Positions 1 to 9,015 of a DNA stretch of 64,000 nucleotides are shown here, piece by piece. The notes beneath the pieces are model-generated. The model was not told the origin of the DNA. It did no database searches and saw only the letters and a program-made list of their open reading frames with translations. The DNA is from Marinomonas piezotolerans (GTDB taxonomy: Bacteria; Pseudomonadota; Gammaproteobacteria; Pseudomonadales; Marinomonadaceae): NCBI RefSeq assembly GCF_003362755.1, contig NZ_QKRA01000002.1:372001-436000 (forward strand). Direction: 5' to 3'. The stretch's first letter is position 1; every line of letters begins with the position of its first letter. Both the position numbers and the translations under genes were made by a program.

Positions 1-5
1 GTCTT

Positions 6-358
6 GCTCCTCCCCCTTTCTAAGGGGGAGGCTGGGAGGGGGTTAAAAAGTTTTTAGAACTGCAAAGTTTTTATTTATCCAAGCGGCTTAACCCCACCCT
101 AACCCTCCCCTTAAACAAGGGGAGGGGACTTGAAAGACCTCAGTACAAGCACCTTACTTTCCCCTAAACCAAGGAGAGGGGGCTTGAAAGACCTCAGTAC
201 AAGCACCTTGCCCTCCCCTTAAATAAGGGGAGGGGACTCGAAACACCTCAGTAGAAGCAACTTACTTTCCCCTAAAACAAGGAGAGGAACTTGAAGCGTT
301 GCATTGCTGATTATCTCGCTCCTCCCCCTTTCTAAGGGGGAGGCTGGGAGGGGGTTAA
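6..358. repeat. Repeat block bounded by two identical 41-bp direct repeats
   Basis: A 41-bp sequence at 6-46 recurs without change at 318-358. Each copy contains a self-complementary core (CCTCCCCCTTTCTAAGGGGG) and ends in GGGAGGGGGTTAA. A diverged copy in the opposite orientation lies at about 88-127 (TTAACCCCACCCTAACCCTC onward). No open frame worth calling is present in 1-374, so this stretch is noncoding repeat DNA. It lies immediately downstream of the minus-strand GAPDH gene, so transcripts leaving that gene would run into these hairpins, which could act as a terminator or as mRNA 3' protection (inference). Confidence 0.85.
129..299. repeat. Tandem array of a ~54-bp unit
   Basis: The motif CTTGAAAGACCTCAGTACAA begins at 129 and again at 183. 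A degenerate copy (CTCGAAACACCTCAGTAGAA) begins at 237 and a truncated one (CTTGAAGC) at 290, giving a period of 54, 54 and 53 bp. Between the motifs lie alternating CCCCTAAA/CAAGGAGAGG and CCTCCCCTTAAATAAGGGGAGG segments that could form hairpins. Roughly three copies are present. The unit is palindromic and has no unique spacers, so it is not a CRISPR array. Confidence 0.8.
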
Positions 359-374
359 GCAATCGCAGTCTTGT

Positions 375-1385
375 TTAGTTCTGTTCCAAGCGACCAATCA
401 TACGCATCAGCTCTGCGGTACGGTTGGCGTAGCCCCATTCGTTGTCGTACCAAGCATACAGCTTCACTTGTGTACTATTGATGACCATGGTGGAAAGCGC
501 ATCTATCACGCTAGAGCGAGGGTCGGTTTTGTAATCCACCGAGACTAATGGACGCTCTTCGTAGCCTAAAATGTCTTTAAGCTCGCCCTCGGCCGCTTCT
601 TGCAAGAAGCCGTTTACTTCTGCTGCCGTCGTTGGGCGGCTCACTTCAAATACGCAGTCTGTCAGTGACGCGTTCGCCAAGGGCACGCGCACCGCATGGC
701 CGTTTAGCTTGCCTTTCAGCTCAGGGAAAATATGCGTGATTGCCGTTGCTGAGCCCGTGGTCGTTGGGATTAAGCTCGATCCGCAGGCGCGAGCACGGCG
801 CAGGTCTTTGTGCGGTGCATCCAAGATGGTTTGTGTGTTGGTAATGTCATGAATCGTCGTCATGGAGCCGTGTTGGATACCTAGCTTCTCATGAATCACT
901 TTCACCACTGGCGCGAGGCAGTTGGTAGTACAGGATGCCGCAGTCACAATAGGGTGCGCGGCAGGATCATACAGGTCTTGGTTGACACCCATGACCACAT
1001 TTAGCACACCGTCCTCTTTGACTGGCGCTGTAACCACGACGCGTTTAACGCCTTGGTCTAAGTAGGCTTGCAGTAACGCCTTGGTTTTCATCACACCGCT
1101 GGCTTCGATAACAATGTCGCAGCCAGACCAATCGGTATCGCCGATGGCTTTGTTCTGAGTGCAAGGGATACGATGACCATTGATGATCATCTTATTGTCT
1201 TCAGAGGTGGCTTCGTGGTGCCAGCGGCCGTGAACAGAGTCGAATGTGATCAGATGTGCCAAGGTCGCTGCATCACCAGCAGGGTCGTTGATTTGGACAA
1301 ACTCAACATCATCCCAGTCAAATGCGGCACGAAAAGACAGTCGCCCCATGCGACCAAAACCATTAATACCTACTTTAATCGTCAT
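375..1385 (-). CDS. Type I glyceraldehyde-3-phosphate dehydrogenase, arsenate-associated
   Basis: 336 residues, full length for the family. The N-terminal Rossmann motif GINGFGRMG binds NAD, and the catalytic site SCTTNCLAP (Cys near residue 152) and C-terminal [11 protein letters not shown] are intact. The enzyme oxidises glyceraldehyde-3-phosphate. With arsenate in place of phosphate it makes 1-arseno-3-phosphoglycerate, which ArsJ exports in known ars operons. Only 40 bp separate it from the upstream arsR on the same strand, and a ribosome site (AGAGG) precedes the ATG, so the two are very probably co-transcribed. That neighbour makes an arsenate role more likely than housekeeping glycolysis. 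No arsJ is present in the window; downstream there is only repeat DNA. Confidence 0.93.
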   Translation of the reverse strand: MTIKVGINGFGRMGRLSFRAAFDWDDVEFVQINDPAGDAATLAHLITFDSVHGRWHHEATSEDNKMIINGHRIPCTQNKAIGDTDWSGCDIVIEASGVMKTKALLQAYLDQGVKRVVVTAPVKEDGVLNVVMGVNQDLYDPAAHPIVTAASCTTNCLAPVVKVIHEKLGIQHGSMTTIHDITNTQTILDAPHKDLRRARACGSSLIPTTTGSATAITHIFPELKGKLNGHAVRVPLANASLTDCVFEVSRPTTAAEVNGFLQEAAEGELKDILGYEERPLVSVDYKTDPRSSVIDALSTMVINSTQVKLYAWYDNEWGYANRTAELMRMIGRLEQN

Positions 1386-1424
1386 ATTAACCTCTAAACT
1401 TTCGGTGAATTCTTTACGGGGTGA

Positions 1425-1799
1425 TCAGTTACAGCAGTTCTCTGTTCGTTCTGGGCGGTCCCCCATTTGCGCCAGACGGCCTAGTTCTGCTGCGATGTGC
1501 TCTAGGTTTTCCGTAGCCGTAATTTGCAAGACCAGTTGTGCCCAGTCTGGGAGTAATTCATTGATACTGTAAAACACCCATTGCCCTTGGCGGCGATCGC
1601 TCAGAATGCCGCATTGACGCAGTTGCGCAAGGTGACGGGATGTTTTGGGTTGGCTTTCTTGCAAGGCTTCCATCAGCTCGCAGACGCACAGCTCGCCTTC
1701 CAACTGAATCAACATCAATGAACGTAAACGAGTATCGTCCGCAAGGCATTTGTAAAATTGGGTGGGGTGGATGTCGGTCTCAAGGACGTCATCAGACAT
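1425..1799 (-). CDS. arsR: ArsR/SmtB-family arsenic-responsive repressor
   Basis: 124 residues with a winged helix-turn-helix. The segment ELCVCEL (residues ~36-42) matches the As(III)-binding Cys-x-Cys motif at the start of the DNA-binding helix in ArsR proteins. It is followed by the recognition region QPKTSRHLAQLRQCGIL. The C terminus ends in CCN, giving extra thiols that could join metalloid binding (inference). It is the first gene of a two-gene unit with the GAPDH gene, and a large palindrome lies directly upstream at 1823-1876. Autoregulation with release by arsenite is the expected behaviour of the family. Confidence 0.9.
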   Translation of the reverse strand: MSDDVLETDIHPTQFYKCLADDTRLRSLMLIQLEGELCVCELMEALQESQPKTSRHLAQLRQCGILSDRRQGQWVFYSINELLPDWAQLVLQITATENLEHIAAELGRLAQMGDRPERTENCCN

Positions 1800-1822
1800 A
1801 GATAGGTATCCTGCGCTAAAAT

Positions 1823-1876
1823 CATATCTGGTTATTCATATATATGAAATTGATAATATATGAATAACCAGATATG
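1823..1876. promoter_or_regulatory. Palindromic ArsR operator region
   Basis: A perfect 20-bp inverted repeat has arms at 1823-1842 (CATATCTGGTTATTCATATA) and 1857-1876 (TATATGAATAACCAGATATG), separated by 14 bp. Nested in it is a second perfect palindrome, TTCATATATATGAA at 1835-1848, which resembles ArsR half-sites. The first arm ends 24 bp upstream of the arsR start codon, where the promoter should lie. The right arm ends 11 bp short of the 3' end of the neighbouring mutarotase gene. Confidence 0.75.
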
Positions 1877-1887
1877 TAAAGTGCGAA

Positions 1888-2904
1888 CTAGTCGTTACGT
1901 GTCGTAAATACCATTCGAATGGTGTGATGGTATGGGGTGTCTGGACTGATGGCAGGGCTCGGAAAGTGATCAGTGTTGGCGCTATTTGGGTAGGTTTGAG
2001 GCTCTAGTGCAATGCCTGTGAACTTGCCGTAGATCTTATCGTTGCTGAGATAAGCGCCAGTATAGAGCTGTAATCCTGGTTCTGTTGTATATAAGGTGAG
2101 TTGTCGACCTGAGGCGGGGTCATAGAGTTGACATGCCATTTGCACTTGGTGGCGCGGGCCACGCAGACAGTAGTTCACATCATAACCTAGATTGGGCGCC
2201 GTAAACTGACTCGGATGATCTACTGAGCGCGGTGCAGTGAAGTCAAATGGGGTGTCTGTCACGGGTTGTAATATACCGGTCGGGATCAAAGTACCGTCGG
2301 TCGGTGTGATGTGGTCCGCAGCAATCCAAAGCTCATGTTCTAAGATGGTTTGGCTGAAATCCCCAGTGAGATTGTAGTAACTGTGGTCGGTCAGATTAAT
2401 AATGGAAGCTTGGTCGCAAGTCGCATCAAAGGTCGTAATGATTTGGTTGTGATCCAGTTGAATAGTTGCCCGAACATCGCAATTACCTGGGTAGCCCATG
2501 TCTCCGTCAGGTGAATGCAGGGTAAAGGTAACACGGAGCGCGTCATGATCAATTTCGTATTGCCAGAGACGCTTGTCAAACCCTTCTGATCCGCCATGGA
2601 GATGGTGTTCGCCATCGTTCGCGTCTAATTCGTGGCACCCTGATAAATTGGTAAATCGGTGATTAGCCGTGCGGTTTGCTACGCGTCCGCAGGTGGCCCC
2701 TAAAAAAGATGTGTCTTTTAAGTAACCTTCCATATCTGGGTAATTCAATGCAATATTTTCACTTTTGCCGTCACGATCGGCGATTTTTAACTCTACAGTC
2801 CGCACACCATAATTTATTAGAGAAAGAGTGATATGTTCGTTGGATAAGGTTATTTTATCTACAGAGTGTTCGTTGGCGCGTCCAAACGGCTCGGTTTTAA
2901 TCAT
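1888..2904 (-). CDS. Aldose 1-epimerase (mutarotase)
   Basis: About 338 residues from the ATG at 2904, which has an AAGGA ribosome site; an upstream ATG at 2964 would add a 20-residue tail without family support. GalM family: it interconverts alpha and beta anomers of free aldoses. Visible landmarks are NYGV near the N terminus, GRVANR, the DHSYYNL histidine motif, and a C-terminal GIALEPQTYPNSANTDHFP segment holding the catalytic Glu. It is divergent from the LysR regulator and next to the pentose-oxidation genes, so it probably supplies the correct anomer to the sugar dehydrogenase encoded at 9012. No signal peptide, so cytoplasmic. Confidence 0.9.
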   Translation of the reverse strand: MIKTEPFGRANEHSVDKITLSNEHITLSLINYGVRTVELKIADRDGKSENIALNYPDMEGYLKDTSFLGATCGRVANRTANHRFTNLSGCHELDANDGEHHLHGGSEGFDKRLWQYEIDHDALRVTFTLHSPDGDMGYPGNCDVRATIQLDHNQIITTFDATCDQASIINLTDHSYYNLTGDFSQTILEHELWIAADHITPTDGTLIPTGILQPVTDTPFDFTAPRSVDHPSQFTAPNLGYDVNYCLRGPRHQVQMACQLYDPASGRQLTLYTTEPGLQLYTGAYLSNDKIYGKFTGIALEPQTYPNSANTDHFPSPAISPDTPYHHTIRMVFTTRND

Positions 2905-3049
2905 GTCTTCTGTCCTTGTAATGGTTGGTTGATATGAAGAGTGGACGCTGTATTCGTGCAGCAATTTGCCACCTTTTTATAGTAAACACCGTAAATAAAA
3001 ACAAATACAAGTGAGATTCGTTGATGGCGGTCGAGCTTTAGGGGGAACA

Positions 3050-3982
3050 ATGGATATCGGGTTATCAAAGCACCTGAAGTTAACTCAGTTGCGGTTGATT
3101 GCAATCATTGCTGAATACGGACAGCTAAGTATCGCAGCCGATGAGCTTGCGATCACTCAGCCCGCCGCATCACGGATGTTGAGCGAAATTGAATCGGTGC
3201 TGGGGACGAAACTGTTCACTCGTCATGCCAAAGGGATGGAGCCAACGCTGGTAGGTCAGGCGATTTGTCGCCGCGCTCACAACTTAGTCGTGGAGCTACG
3301 AGATCTATCCCGTGAGGTGGAGGAGTTGAAGCAAGGTAACGGGGGTTCCACTGCAATTGGAGCCGTGACGGGCGCCGCCGTCGGTTTTGTGATCCCTGCT
3401 ATTCAGCAGCTACGTGCCATCGCACCCCGAGCGGAGATCGATATTAATGTGGATACCAGTGAGGTACTGGTGCGTGATCTGATCGCTGGTAACAACGATT
3501 TTGTTGTGTCCCGACTTCCCAGTCACTACAACTCCGCGGATTTTGAAATACTGCCAGCCCGTACTGAGACAGTGAAACTCGTTGTACGCCAAGGTCACCC
3601 GTTGGACGGGGCAGAACATGTTACGTTACGAGATTTATCGAAATTTGAATGGGTGATGCAGTCTCATCGAGCGCCGATACGTGAGGCGGTGGAAGAGGCG
3701 TTTGTCAGCGAGAAGGCACAAATTCCGTCTGCTATTACCAACAGCACGTCTCTCTTGGCATTGATTTCAATTTTAGTGTCCTCCAATAGTGTTGCACCGT
3801 TGGCGAGTGAGGTGGCAGATTTGCTGATGAGTGAAGCAGTCGGCACCAAGCTGGTCACGTTAAAAATTCAACGACGCATTGAGCTTAGCCCGTATTTTTT
3901 GCTGAAGCTCAGGGGGCGTCATCTCTCTCCATTGGCTCATCAATTAGAGCGCCTCATTCAGGTTGAACTGGCGCGCCGCTAA
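3050..3982 (+). CDS. LysR-family regulator, GbpR-like
   Basis: 310 residues from the ATG at 3050, which follows GGGGGAACA; an earlier start at 3011 has no good ribosome site. An N-terminal winged HTH (LRLIAIIAEYGQLSIAADEL then TQPAASRMLSEIE) is followed by a LysR effector domain. It sits directly upstream of the chvE-gguAB genes and transcribes towards them. In Agrobacterium the LysR protein GbpR controls chvE in the same position, so sugar-responsive control of this operon is the likely role. The effector cannot be read from sequence; L-arabinose, D-xylose or D-galactose are candidates. Confidence 0.85.
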   Translation: MDIGLSKHLKLTQLRLIAIIAEYGQLSIAADELAITQPAASRMLSEIESVLGTKLFTRHAKGMEPTLVGQAICRRAHNLVVELRDLSREVEELKQGNGGSTAIGAVTGAAVGFVIPAIQQLRAIAPRAEIDINVDTSEVLVRDLIAGNNDFVVSRLPSHYNSADFEILPARTETVKLVVRQGHPLDGAEHVTLRDLSKFEWVMQSHRAPIREAVEEAFVSEKAQIPSAITNSTSLLALISILVSSNSVAPLASEVADLLMSEAVGTKLVTLKIQRRIELSPYFLLKLRGRHLSPLAHQLERLIQVELARR

Positions 3983-3999
3983 TTTTTTTCGAATAAGTT

Positions 4000-4047
4000 A
4001 TACCAATTTTGATATGTCTTACGTCGTTTATTCTATTTGATTGGTAT
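4000..4047. promoter_or_regulatory. Inverted repeat upstream of the sugar-import operon
   Basis: ATACCAAT (4000-4007) and ATTGGTAT (4040-4047) are exact inverse complements, 32 bp apart, in the 175-bp gap between the LysR gene and chvE. Position and symmetry suit a LysR-type binding region, but no consensus can be proven from a single site. Confidence 0.35.
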
Positions 4048-4157
4048 GGCTTTTATTTCTACTCTGGGTGCTAGGTTTATAACCTGATTGGCTAACAATA
4101 AAGATAAAAAATAAGTGTCCTGGCGCGATGCGACCACGGATGCTCTAGGAGAAGCTA

Positions 4158-5222
4158 ATGAATTTTGTAAAAAGTGGTATTGCGACAGCAATTTTAGGGG
4201 CTGGCTTGGTGCTCAGTAATGGGGTAGCTGCTAGCGAAGGATTTGTGGGAATCGCGATGCCTACCAAGTCGTCTGCACGTTGGATCAGTGACGGTGAATC
4301 TATGGTTCAGTTGTTCCAAGACGCAGGCTATAAAGTAGACCTTCAGTATGCGGAAGACGAAATCCCTAACCAATTGGCCCAGATCGAAAACATGATCGTA
4401 AAAGGGGTCGATGTATTGGTTATTGCAGCGATTGATGGCACCACGCTTTCTAATGCGCTTGAAAATGCGGAAGCGTCCGGTATCGATGTGATCGCCTACG
4501 ATCGCTTAATTAAAAACAGCCCCCATGTTGATTACTATGCCACCTTCGACAACTTCCAAGTTGGCGTGCAGCAAGCAAAATCCCTTGTTTCTGGTCTAGA
4601 AGAGCGCTTTGGTGATGGCCCTTACAATGTTGAGTTGTTCGGCGGTTCACCTGACGATAATAATGCCTACTTCTTCTACAATGGTGCGATGTCTGTCCTA
4701 CAGCCTTTGATCGATTCCGGCAAACTTGATGTGGTTTCGGGTCAGCAAGGTATGGATAAAGTGGGTACGTTACGTTGGGATGGTTCTGTTGCACAAGCGC
4801 GCATGGATAACCTTCTATCGACTTACTACACGCAAAAACCAGTTCATGGTGTGCTGTCTCCTTATGATGGTCTGTCTATTGGTATCCTTTCGTCACTAAA
4901 AGGGGTCGGCTACGGCTCCGGTGGTATGGATATGCCCATTGTGACGGGTCAAGACGCTGAAATCCCCTCTATTAAATCTATCAAAGCTGGCGAGCAATAC
5001 TCCACCATCTTCAAAGATACGCGTGTGTTAGCGCATGTCACGGTTGGTATGGTTGAGGCGCTGTTGAATGATGTGACGCCACAAATCAATGACACAACGA
5101 CTTATGACAATGGTTATAAAGTTGTCCCTAGCTACCTATTGGAGCCTGTTGCTGTGGATGAAAGTAACTGGGAAGAGGTTCTCCTTGGTAGCGGTTATTA
5201 CCAACGCGACCAATTGAACTAA
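4158..5222 (+). CDS. chvE: Sugar ABC transporter substrate-binding protein, ChvE-like
   Basis: 354 residues with a signal peptide (hydrophobic [16 protein letters not shown], cleavage near residue 25), so periplasmic. The body is a type I periplasmic sugar-binding fold: [20 protein letters not shown], the [26 protein letters not shown] hinge segment, and [27 protein letters not shown]. The family binds monosaccharides (arabinose, xylose, galactose, glucose). It is the first gene of the gguAB operon with a good ribosome site (AGGAGAAG). A stem-loop follows at 5251-5273, a usual way to raise binding-protein mRNA above the membrane components. Confidence 0.92.
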   Translation: MNFVKSGIATAILGAGLVLSNGVAASEGFVGIAMPTKSSARWISDGESMVQLFQDAGYKVDLQYAEDEIPNQLAQIENMIVKGVDVLVIAAIDGTTLSNALENAEASGIDVIAYDRLIKNSPHVDYYATFDNFQVGVQQAKSLVSGLEERFGDGPYNVELFGGSPDDNNAYFFYNGAMSVLQPLIDSGKLDVVSGQQGMDKVGTLRWDGSVAQARMDNLLSTYYTQKPVHGVLSPYDGLSIGILSSLKGVGYGSGGMDMPIVTGQDAEIPSIKSIKAGEQYSTIFKDTRVLAHVTVGMVEALLNDVTPQINDTTTYDNGYKVVPSYLLEPVAVDESNWEEVLLGSGYYQRDQLN

Positions 5223-5250
5223 ATCCAATTGCAAATGTGAGTGTGTAACA

Positions 5251-5273
5251 GCGGGTGGCACGGTGCCACCTGC
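5251..5273 (+). promoter_or_regulatory. Intercistronic stem-loop after chvE
   Basis: GCGGGTGGCA (5251-5260) pairs with TGCCACCTGC (5264-5273) across a three-base loop, with one G-U pair. It lies between the chvE stop codon and the gguA ribosome site and has no U-run. This suits mRNA 3'-end stabilisation or partial attenuation rather than full termination. Confidence 0.55.
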
Positions 5274-5286
5274 TCAGGGGATCGTC

Positions 5287-6810
5287 ATGCAAAATGTAAT
5301 CTTAGAAATGCGCGATATAACCAAAGAGTTTCCAGGTGTGAAAGCGCTGGATCGCGTAAATCTACAAGTCAAAAGTGGTGAAATCCATGCGTTAGTCGGT
5401 GAGAACGGCGCAGGGAAATCGACTCTGATGAAAGTGCTGAGTGGTGTGTACCCGCATGGCAGTTACAGTGGAGATATTCTCTTTGAAGGTAAGACAATGG
5501 CCTTCAACACCATTCGCGACAGTGAAGACCAAGGCATTATCATCATCCATCAAGAGCTCGCGCTCGTGCCGCTGCTTTCGATCGCTGAAAACCTTTTTTT
5601 GGGTAACGAAAATGTTGAGGGAGGCCGTATTAATTGGCCACATACCTTTTCTCGCACCCAAGAGTTATTGGCTAAGGTTGGCTTGAGTGAGTCCCCTTCT
5701 ACTAAAGTGGGCAGCCTAGGTGTCGGCAAGCAACAGCTGATAGAGATCGCAAAAGCGTTAGCGAAAAAAGTCAAACTGCTCATTCTGGATGAACCGACGG
5801 CAGCGCTACAAGAAAACGACAGTGCCAAGTTATTAGATCTATTGTTGGAGTTTAAAGCTCAAGGCATCTCCTCAATCTTAATTACGCACAAGCTCAATGA
5901 AATCAGCCGAGTGGCGGATTCGATTACCGTCATTCGGGACGGCGCATCAGTTTCTACACTGGATTGTCGAGCGAATACCATCAGCGAAGCAGACATTATT
6001 CGAGACATGGTGGGACGAGACATGGCTAACCGCTACCCAAGTCGTGATGTGGCAATAGGGCAGCAGTTGATGTCGGTGTCTAACTGGAATGTTTGGCATC
6101 CCGTCAATAACGAGCGTCAGGTCGTTGAAAATATCCATTTTGATGTCTGCGCGGGAGAAGTCGTTGGCATTGCTGGCCTCATGGGGTCAGGTCGGACTGA
6201 GCTGGCGATGAGCATATTTGGCCAAAGCTACGGTAAAAATATTCAAGGTGAAGTCAAAATGCGTGGCGTGCCGATTGATGTATCGAGCGTTCCTAAGGCC
6301 ATCAAAAGTGGTTTGGCGTATGTTACGGAAGACCGTAAAGAGCTTGGGCTTGTGCTGGATGAAAGCATAAAAATCAACACCACGATGGCAGCGCTAAACC
6401 GCGTGTCTGAGCGCGGTGTGATCAACAAATCGGAAGAGCATCAAGTCGCGGAAGAATATCGCAAAGCATTGCGTGTCCGCACGCCAAGCGTGTTGCAGAC
6501 CGTCGGCAATTTGTCTGGCGGTAACCAACAAAAAGTGGTGTTGAGTAAATGGCTTTACTCGCAACCCGACGTATTGATTTTGGACGAGCCCACCCGCGGC
6601 ATCGATGTCGGTGCCAAATTTGAAATCTACAGCATTATTAATGAGTTAGCGAAAGACGGTAAAGGCGTTTTGATGATTTCGTCAGAGATGCCGGAGTTGC
6701 TTGGCATGTGTGATCGCATTTACGTGATGAACGAAGGGCGATTCGAAGGCGTGTTGAATAAAGACGAAGCCAGCCAAGAAAAAATCATGTCAATGATCGT
6801 CAAGGCGTAA
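5287..6810 (+). CDS. gguA: Sugar ABC transporter ATP-binding protein (GguA/MmsA type)
   Basis: 507 residues from the ATG at 5287 (preceded by AGGGGATC), the usual length for duplicated sugar ATPases. The N-terminal cassette has Walker [10 protein letters not shown], a signature reading [15 protein letters not shown] and Walker [12 protein letters not shown]. The C-terminal cassette has a degenerate Walker A (GLMGSGRTE), signature [15 protein letters not shown] and Walker [15 protein letters not shown]. It powers uptake of the sugar bound by the upstream ChvE-like protein through the permease encoded 12 bp downstream. Confidence 0.93.
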   Translation: MQNVILEMRDITKEFPGVKALDRVNLQVKSGEIHALVGENGAGKSTLMKVLSGVYPHGSYSGDILFEGKTMAFNTIRDSEDQGIIIIHQELALVPLLSIAENLFLGNENVEGGRINWPHTFSRTQELLAKVGLSESPSTKVGSLGVGKQQLIEIAKALAKKVKLLILDEPTAALQENDSAKLLDLLLEFKAQGISSILITHKLNEISRVADSITVIRDGASVSTLDCRANTISEADIIRDMVGRDMANRYPSRDVAIGQQLMSVSNWNVWHPVNNERQVVENIHFDVCAGEVVGIAGLMGSGRTELAMSIFGQSYGKNIQGEVKMRGVPIDVSSVPKAIKSGLAYVTEDRKELGLVLDESIKINTTMAALNRVSERGVINKSEEHQVAEEYRKALRVRTPSVLQTVGNLSGGNQQKVVLSKWLYSQPDVLILDEPTRGIDVGAKFEIYSIINELAKDGKGVLMISSEMPELLGMCDRIYVMNEGRFEGVLNKDEASQEKIMSMIVKA

Positions 6811-6822
6811 CCGGAGAGAATC

Positions 6823-8034
6823 ATGGAAACAACAAAAACAGAAAATCCAGCACAGAACGAGCCACCAAAAGCGCCGTCTTCAATGAGCTTTTTGAAAAAC
6901 CACATGCGCGAATACGGCATGCTGTTGGCCTTGGTTGCCATCATGGCAATGTTCCAAATATTGACCGATGGCACGCTGATGCGCCCGGCAAACTTAACCA
7001 ACCTATTTTTACAAAACAGCTACATCATTATCATGGCGATCGGCATGCTACTGGTGATTGTCGCTGGGCACATCGACTTATCGGTCGGCTCGGTGGTGGG
7101 CTTCATTGGCGCGTTAGCAGCGGTCATGTCGGTCAATTACGATTTACCTACCGTACTGGTCGTCCCTGTATGTCTATTGATGGGGCTACTCATTGGCGCA
7201 GCACAAGGCTACTGGGTGGCGTATTGGAAGATACCGTCTTTCATTGTGACATTGGCTGGCATGCTGATCTTTCGAGGTTTGACGCTGGCATTACTTGAAG
7301 GCCAGTCTGTCGGGCCATTCCCACGATCGTTCCAGCTATTAAGTACTGGCTTTATCCCCGATGTGTTTGGTGTCGGTCGTCCAAACATCACTGCGATGGT
7401 GTTGGGTATTTTTGCGGCTGTTGCCATCATCTTTTTGGCAGCACGTCAGCGAGCGCAAGCCTTGCGCTACGGTATTCAAGATGAACCCTTTGCGTTCTTC
7501 TTCGTTAAAAACGCGCTGGTTGCTGTGGCACTGATTTACATCTCCTACTTATTAGCGACATACCGCGGCCTACCAAACGTATTGATTACGATGGCGGTGC
7601 TGGTAGCGGTGTACACCTTTATCACCAACTCCACCACCATAGGTCGTCGCGTTTATGCGGTTGGGGGCAATGAAAAAGCGGCTAAATTATCCGGTATTAA
7701 TACCGAGCGTTTAACCTTCTTTACCTTTGCCAACATGGGCATGCTGGCGGCGTTGGCAGGTCTTATCTTTGCTGCCCGATTAAATACAGCAACGCCGAAA
7801 GCAGGTTTTGCATTCGAGCTTGATGTCATCGCCGCCGTCTTTATCGGTGGTGCTTCCATGACCGGTGGTGTGGGTAAAGTCATCGGTGCTGTCGTGGGCG
7901 CATTGATTATGGGAGTTATGAACAACGGAATGTCGATTCTTGGTGTTGGGATTGATTGGCAACAAGTGATTAAGGGTGCCGTCCTACTCGCAGCCGTTAT
8001 TTTCGACGTATACAACAAGCGTAAAGCGCGATAA
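6823..8034 (+). CDS. gguB: Sugar ABC transporter permease (GguB/MmsB type)
   Basis: 403 residues, about ten hydrophobic segments, and the family signature GHIDLSVGSVVGFIGALAAV near residues 80-100. The cytoplasmic motif VGGNEKAAKLSGI is the contact loop with the ATPase. It completes the ChvE-GguA-GguB monosaccharide importer and is translated from an ATG behind GGAGAGA. The end is 15 bp from the next catabolic gene, so uptake and oxidation appear to be one transcription unit. Confidence 0.93.
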   Translation: METTKTENPAQNEPPKAPSSMSFLKNHMREYGMLLALVAIMAMFQILTDGTLMRPANLTNLFLQNSYIIIMAIGMLLVIVAGHIDLSVGSVVGFIGALAAVMSVNYDLPTVLVVPVCLLMGLLIGAAQGYWVAYWKIPSFIVTLAGMLIFRGLTLALLEGQSVGPFPRSFQLLSTGFIPDVFGVGRPNITAMVLGIFAAVAIIFLAARQRAQALRYGIQDEPFAFFFVKNALVAVALIYISYLLATYRGLPNVLITMAVLVAVYTFITNSTTIGRRVYAVGGNEKAAKLSGINTERLTFFTFANMGMLAALAGLIFAARLNTATPKAGFAFELDVIAAVFIGGASMTGGVGKVIGAVVGALIMGVMNNGMSILGVGIDWQQVIKGAVLLAAVIFDVYNKRKAR

Positions 8035-8049
8035 TTAGGAGTCATCATC

Positions 8050-9015
8050 ATGCATTTATCTCAACATAAAAACGGTGGCGTGATTTGCCGCAACGATCAA
8101 ACAGCTCAGTGGGTGAATAACGCGGAGACTGTTTATGGGCTCGCACTAGACGCTATTGAAAACGGAATGAGTCTGGCTCAGCTAATTGAGCAGAAAGGGT
8201 TGGGCGAAGAAGTCGACCTAGCAGGTCTGTATGCAAACGGCGAGCTGGATTGTCCGGTACGACATCCTGATCCAGCCCATACATATTTAACCGGTACAGG
8301 GCTGACGCACCTAGGTTCTGCATCAACGCGCAATGCGATGCACGGTAACAGTGATGATCTGACTGACTCAATGAAAATCTTCCAAATGGGGGTTGAACAT
8401 GGCAAGCCAGCAGACGGTGAAGAGGGTGTGCAGCCAGAATGGTTCTACAAGGGCAGTGGCGCGGGAATCGTGCCTCCAGGAGAAGCGCTGCCTTCCCCAG
8501 CATTTGCTCTAGATGGCGGTGAAGAGCCAGAAATCGCGGGCTTCTATTTGATTGGTAAAGATGGGCAAGTGCATCGCATTGGCTACACCTTAGCGAATGA
8601 ATTTTCAGATCATATTACCGAGAAGCAAAACTATTTGTATCTAGCGCATTCGAAGTTGCGTCCAGCGTCCTTTGGCCCTGAATTGTTAGTTGGTGAATTA
8701 CCTGCTCACATTGAAGGTCACTCCAAGATTGAGCGCGACGGTGCGGCTTTATGGGGCAAAGACTTTTTATCTGGCGAAGATAACATGTCTCACAGCTTCC
8801 GCAATTTAGAACACCATCATTTTAAGTACGGATTGTTCCGTCAGCCGGGCGACCTTCATGTCCATATGTTCGGGACTGCGACCTTGTCCTTCGCCGATCA
8901 GATCAGTGCACAAGCTGGAGATGTATTTGAAATTTCATCGCCAACGTTCGGATTGCCGTTGCGCAATGCTCTCGCGGTAGAAGAGGCACTGGACACCAAA
9001 GTGAGCGTGTTATGA
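8050..9015 (+). CDS. GguC/AraD1-type FAH-family 2-keto-3-deoxypentonate dehydratase
   Basis: 321 residues, matching the GguC/XylX-like branch of the fumarylacetoacetate hydrolase fold. Recognisable features are GGEEPEIAGFYLIGKDGQVH (acidic metal ligands), GYTLANEFSDHITEKQNYLY, and HVHMFGTATLSF near the end. In oxidative pentose pathways an FAH-fold enzyme removes water from 2-keto-3-deoxy-pentonate to give 2-oxoglutarate semialdehyde. The adjacent IlvD/Edd dehydratase and semialdehyde dehydrogenase supply the steps either side. The stop overlaps the next start (ATGA), a sign of coupled translation. Exact substrate stereochemistry is not decided by sequence. Confidence 0.8.
   Translation: MHLSQHKNGGVICRNDQTAQWVNNAETVYGLALDAIENGMSLAQLIEQKGLGEEVDLAGLYANGELDCPVRHPDPAHTYLTGTGLTHLGSASTRNAMHGNSDDLTDSMKIFQMGVEHGKPADGEEGVQPEWFYKGSGAGIVPPGEALPSPAFALDGGEEPEIAGFYLIGKDGQVHRIGYTLANEFSDHITEKQNYLYLAHSKLRPASFGPELLVGELPAHIEGHSKIERDGAALWGKDFLSGEDNMSHSFRNLEHHHFKYGLFRQPGDLHVHMFGTATLSFADQISAQAGDVFEISSPTFGLPLRNALAVEEALDTKVSVL

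Noticed and set aside
129..299. CRISPR array suggested by regularly spaced repeats
   Set aside because: The units are contiguous and self-complementary with no unique spacers, and no cas genes are near.
571..852. Antisense frame in the GAPDH gene
   Set aside because: Shadow of the coding strand with no family pattern.
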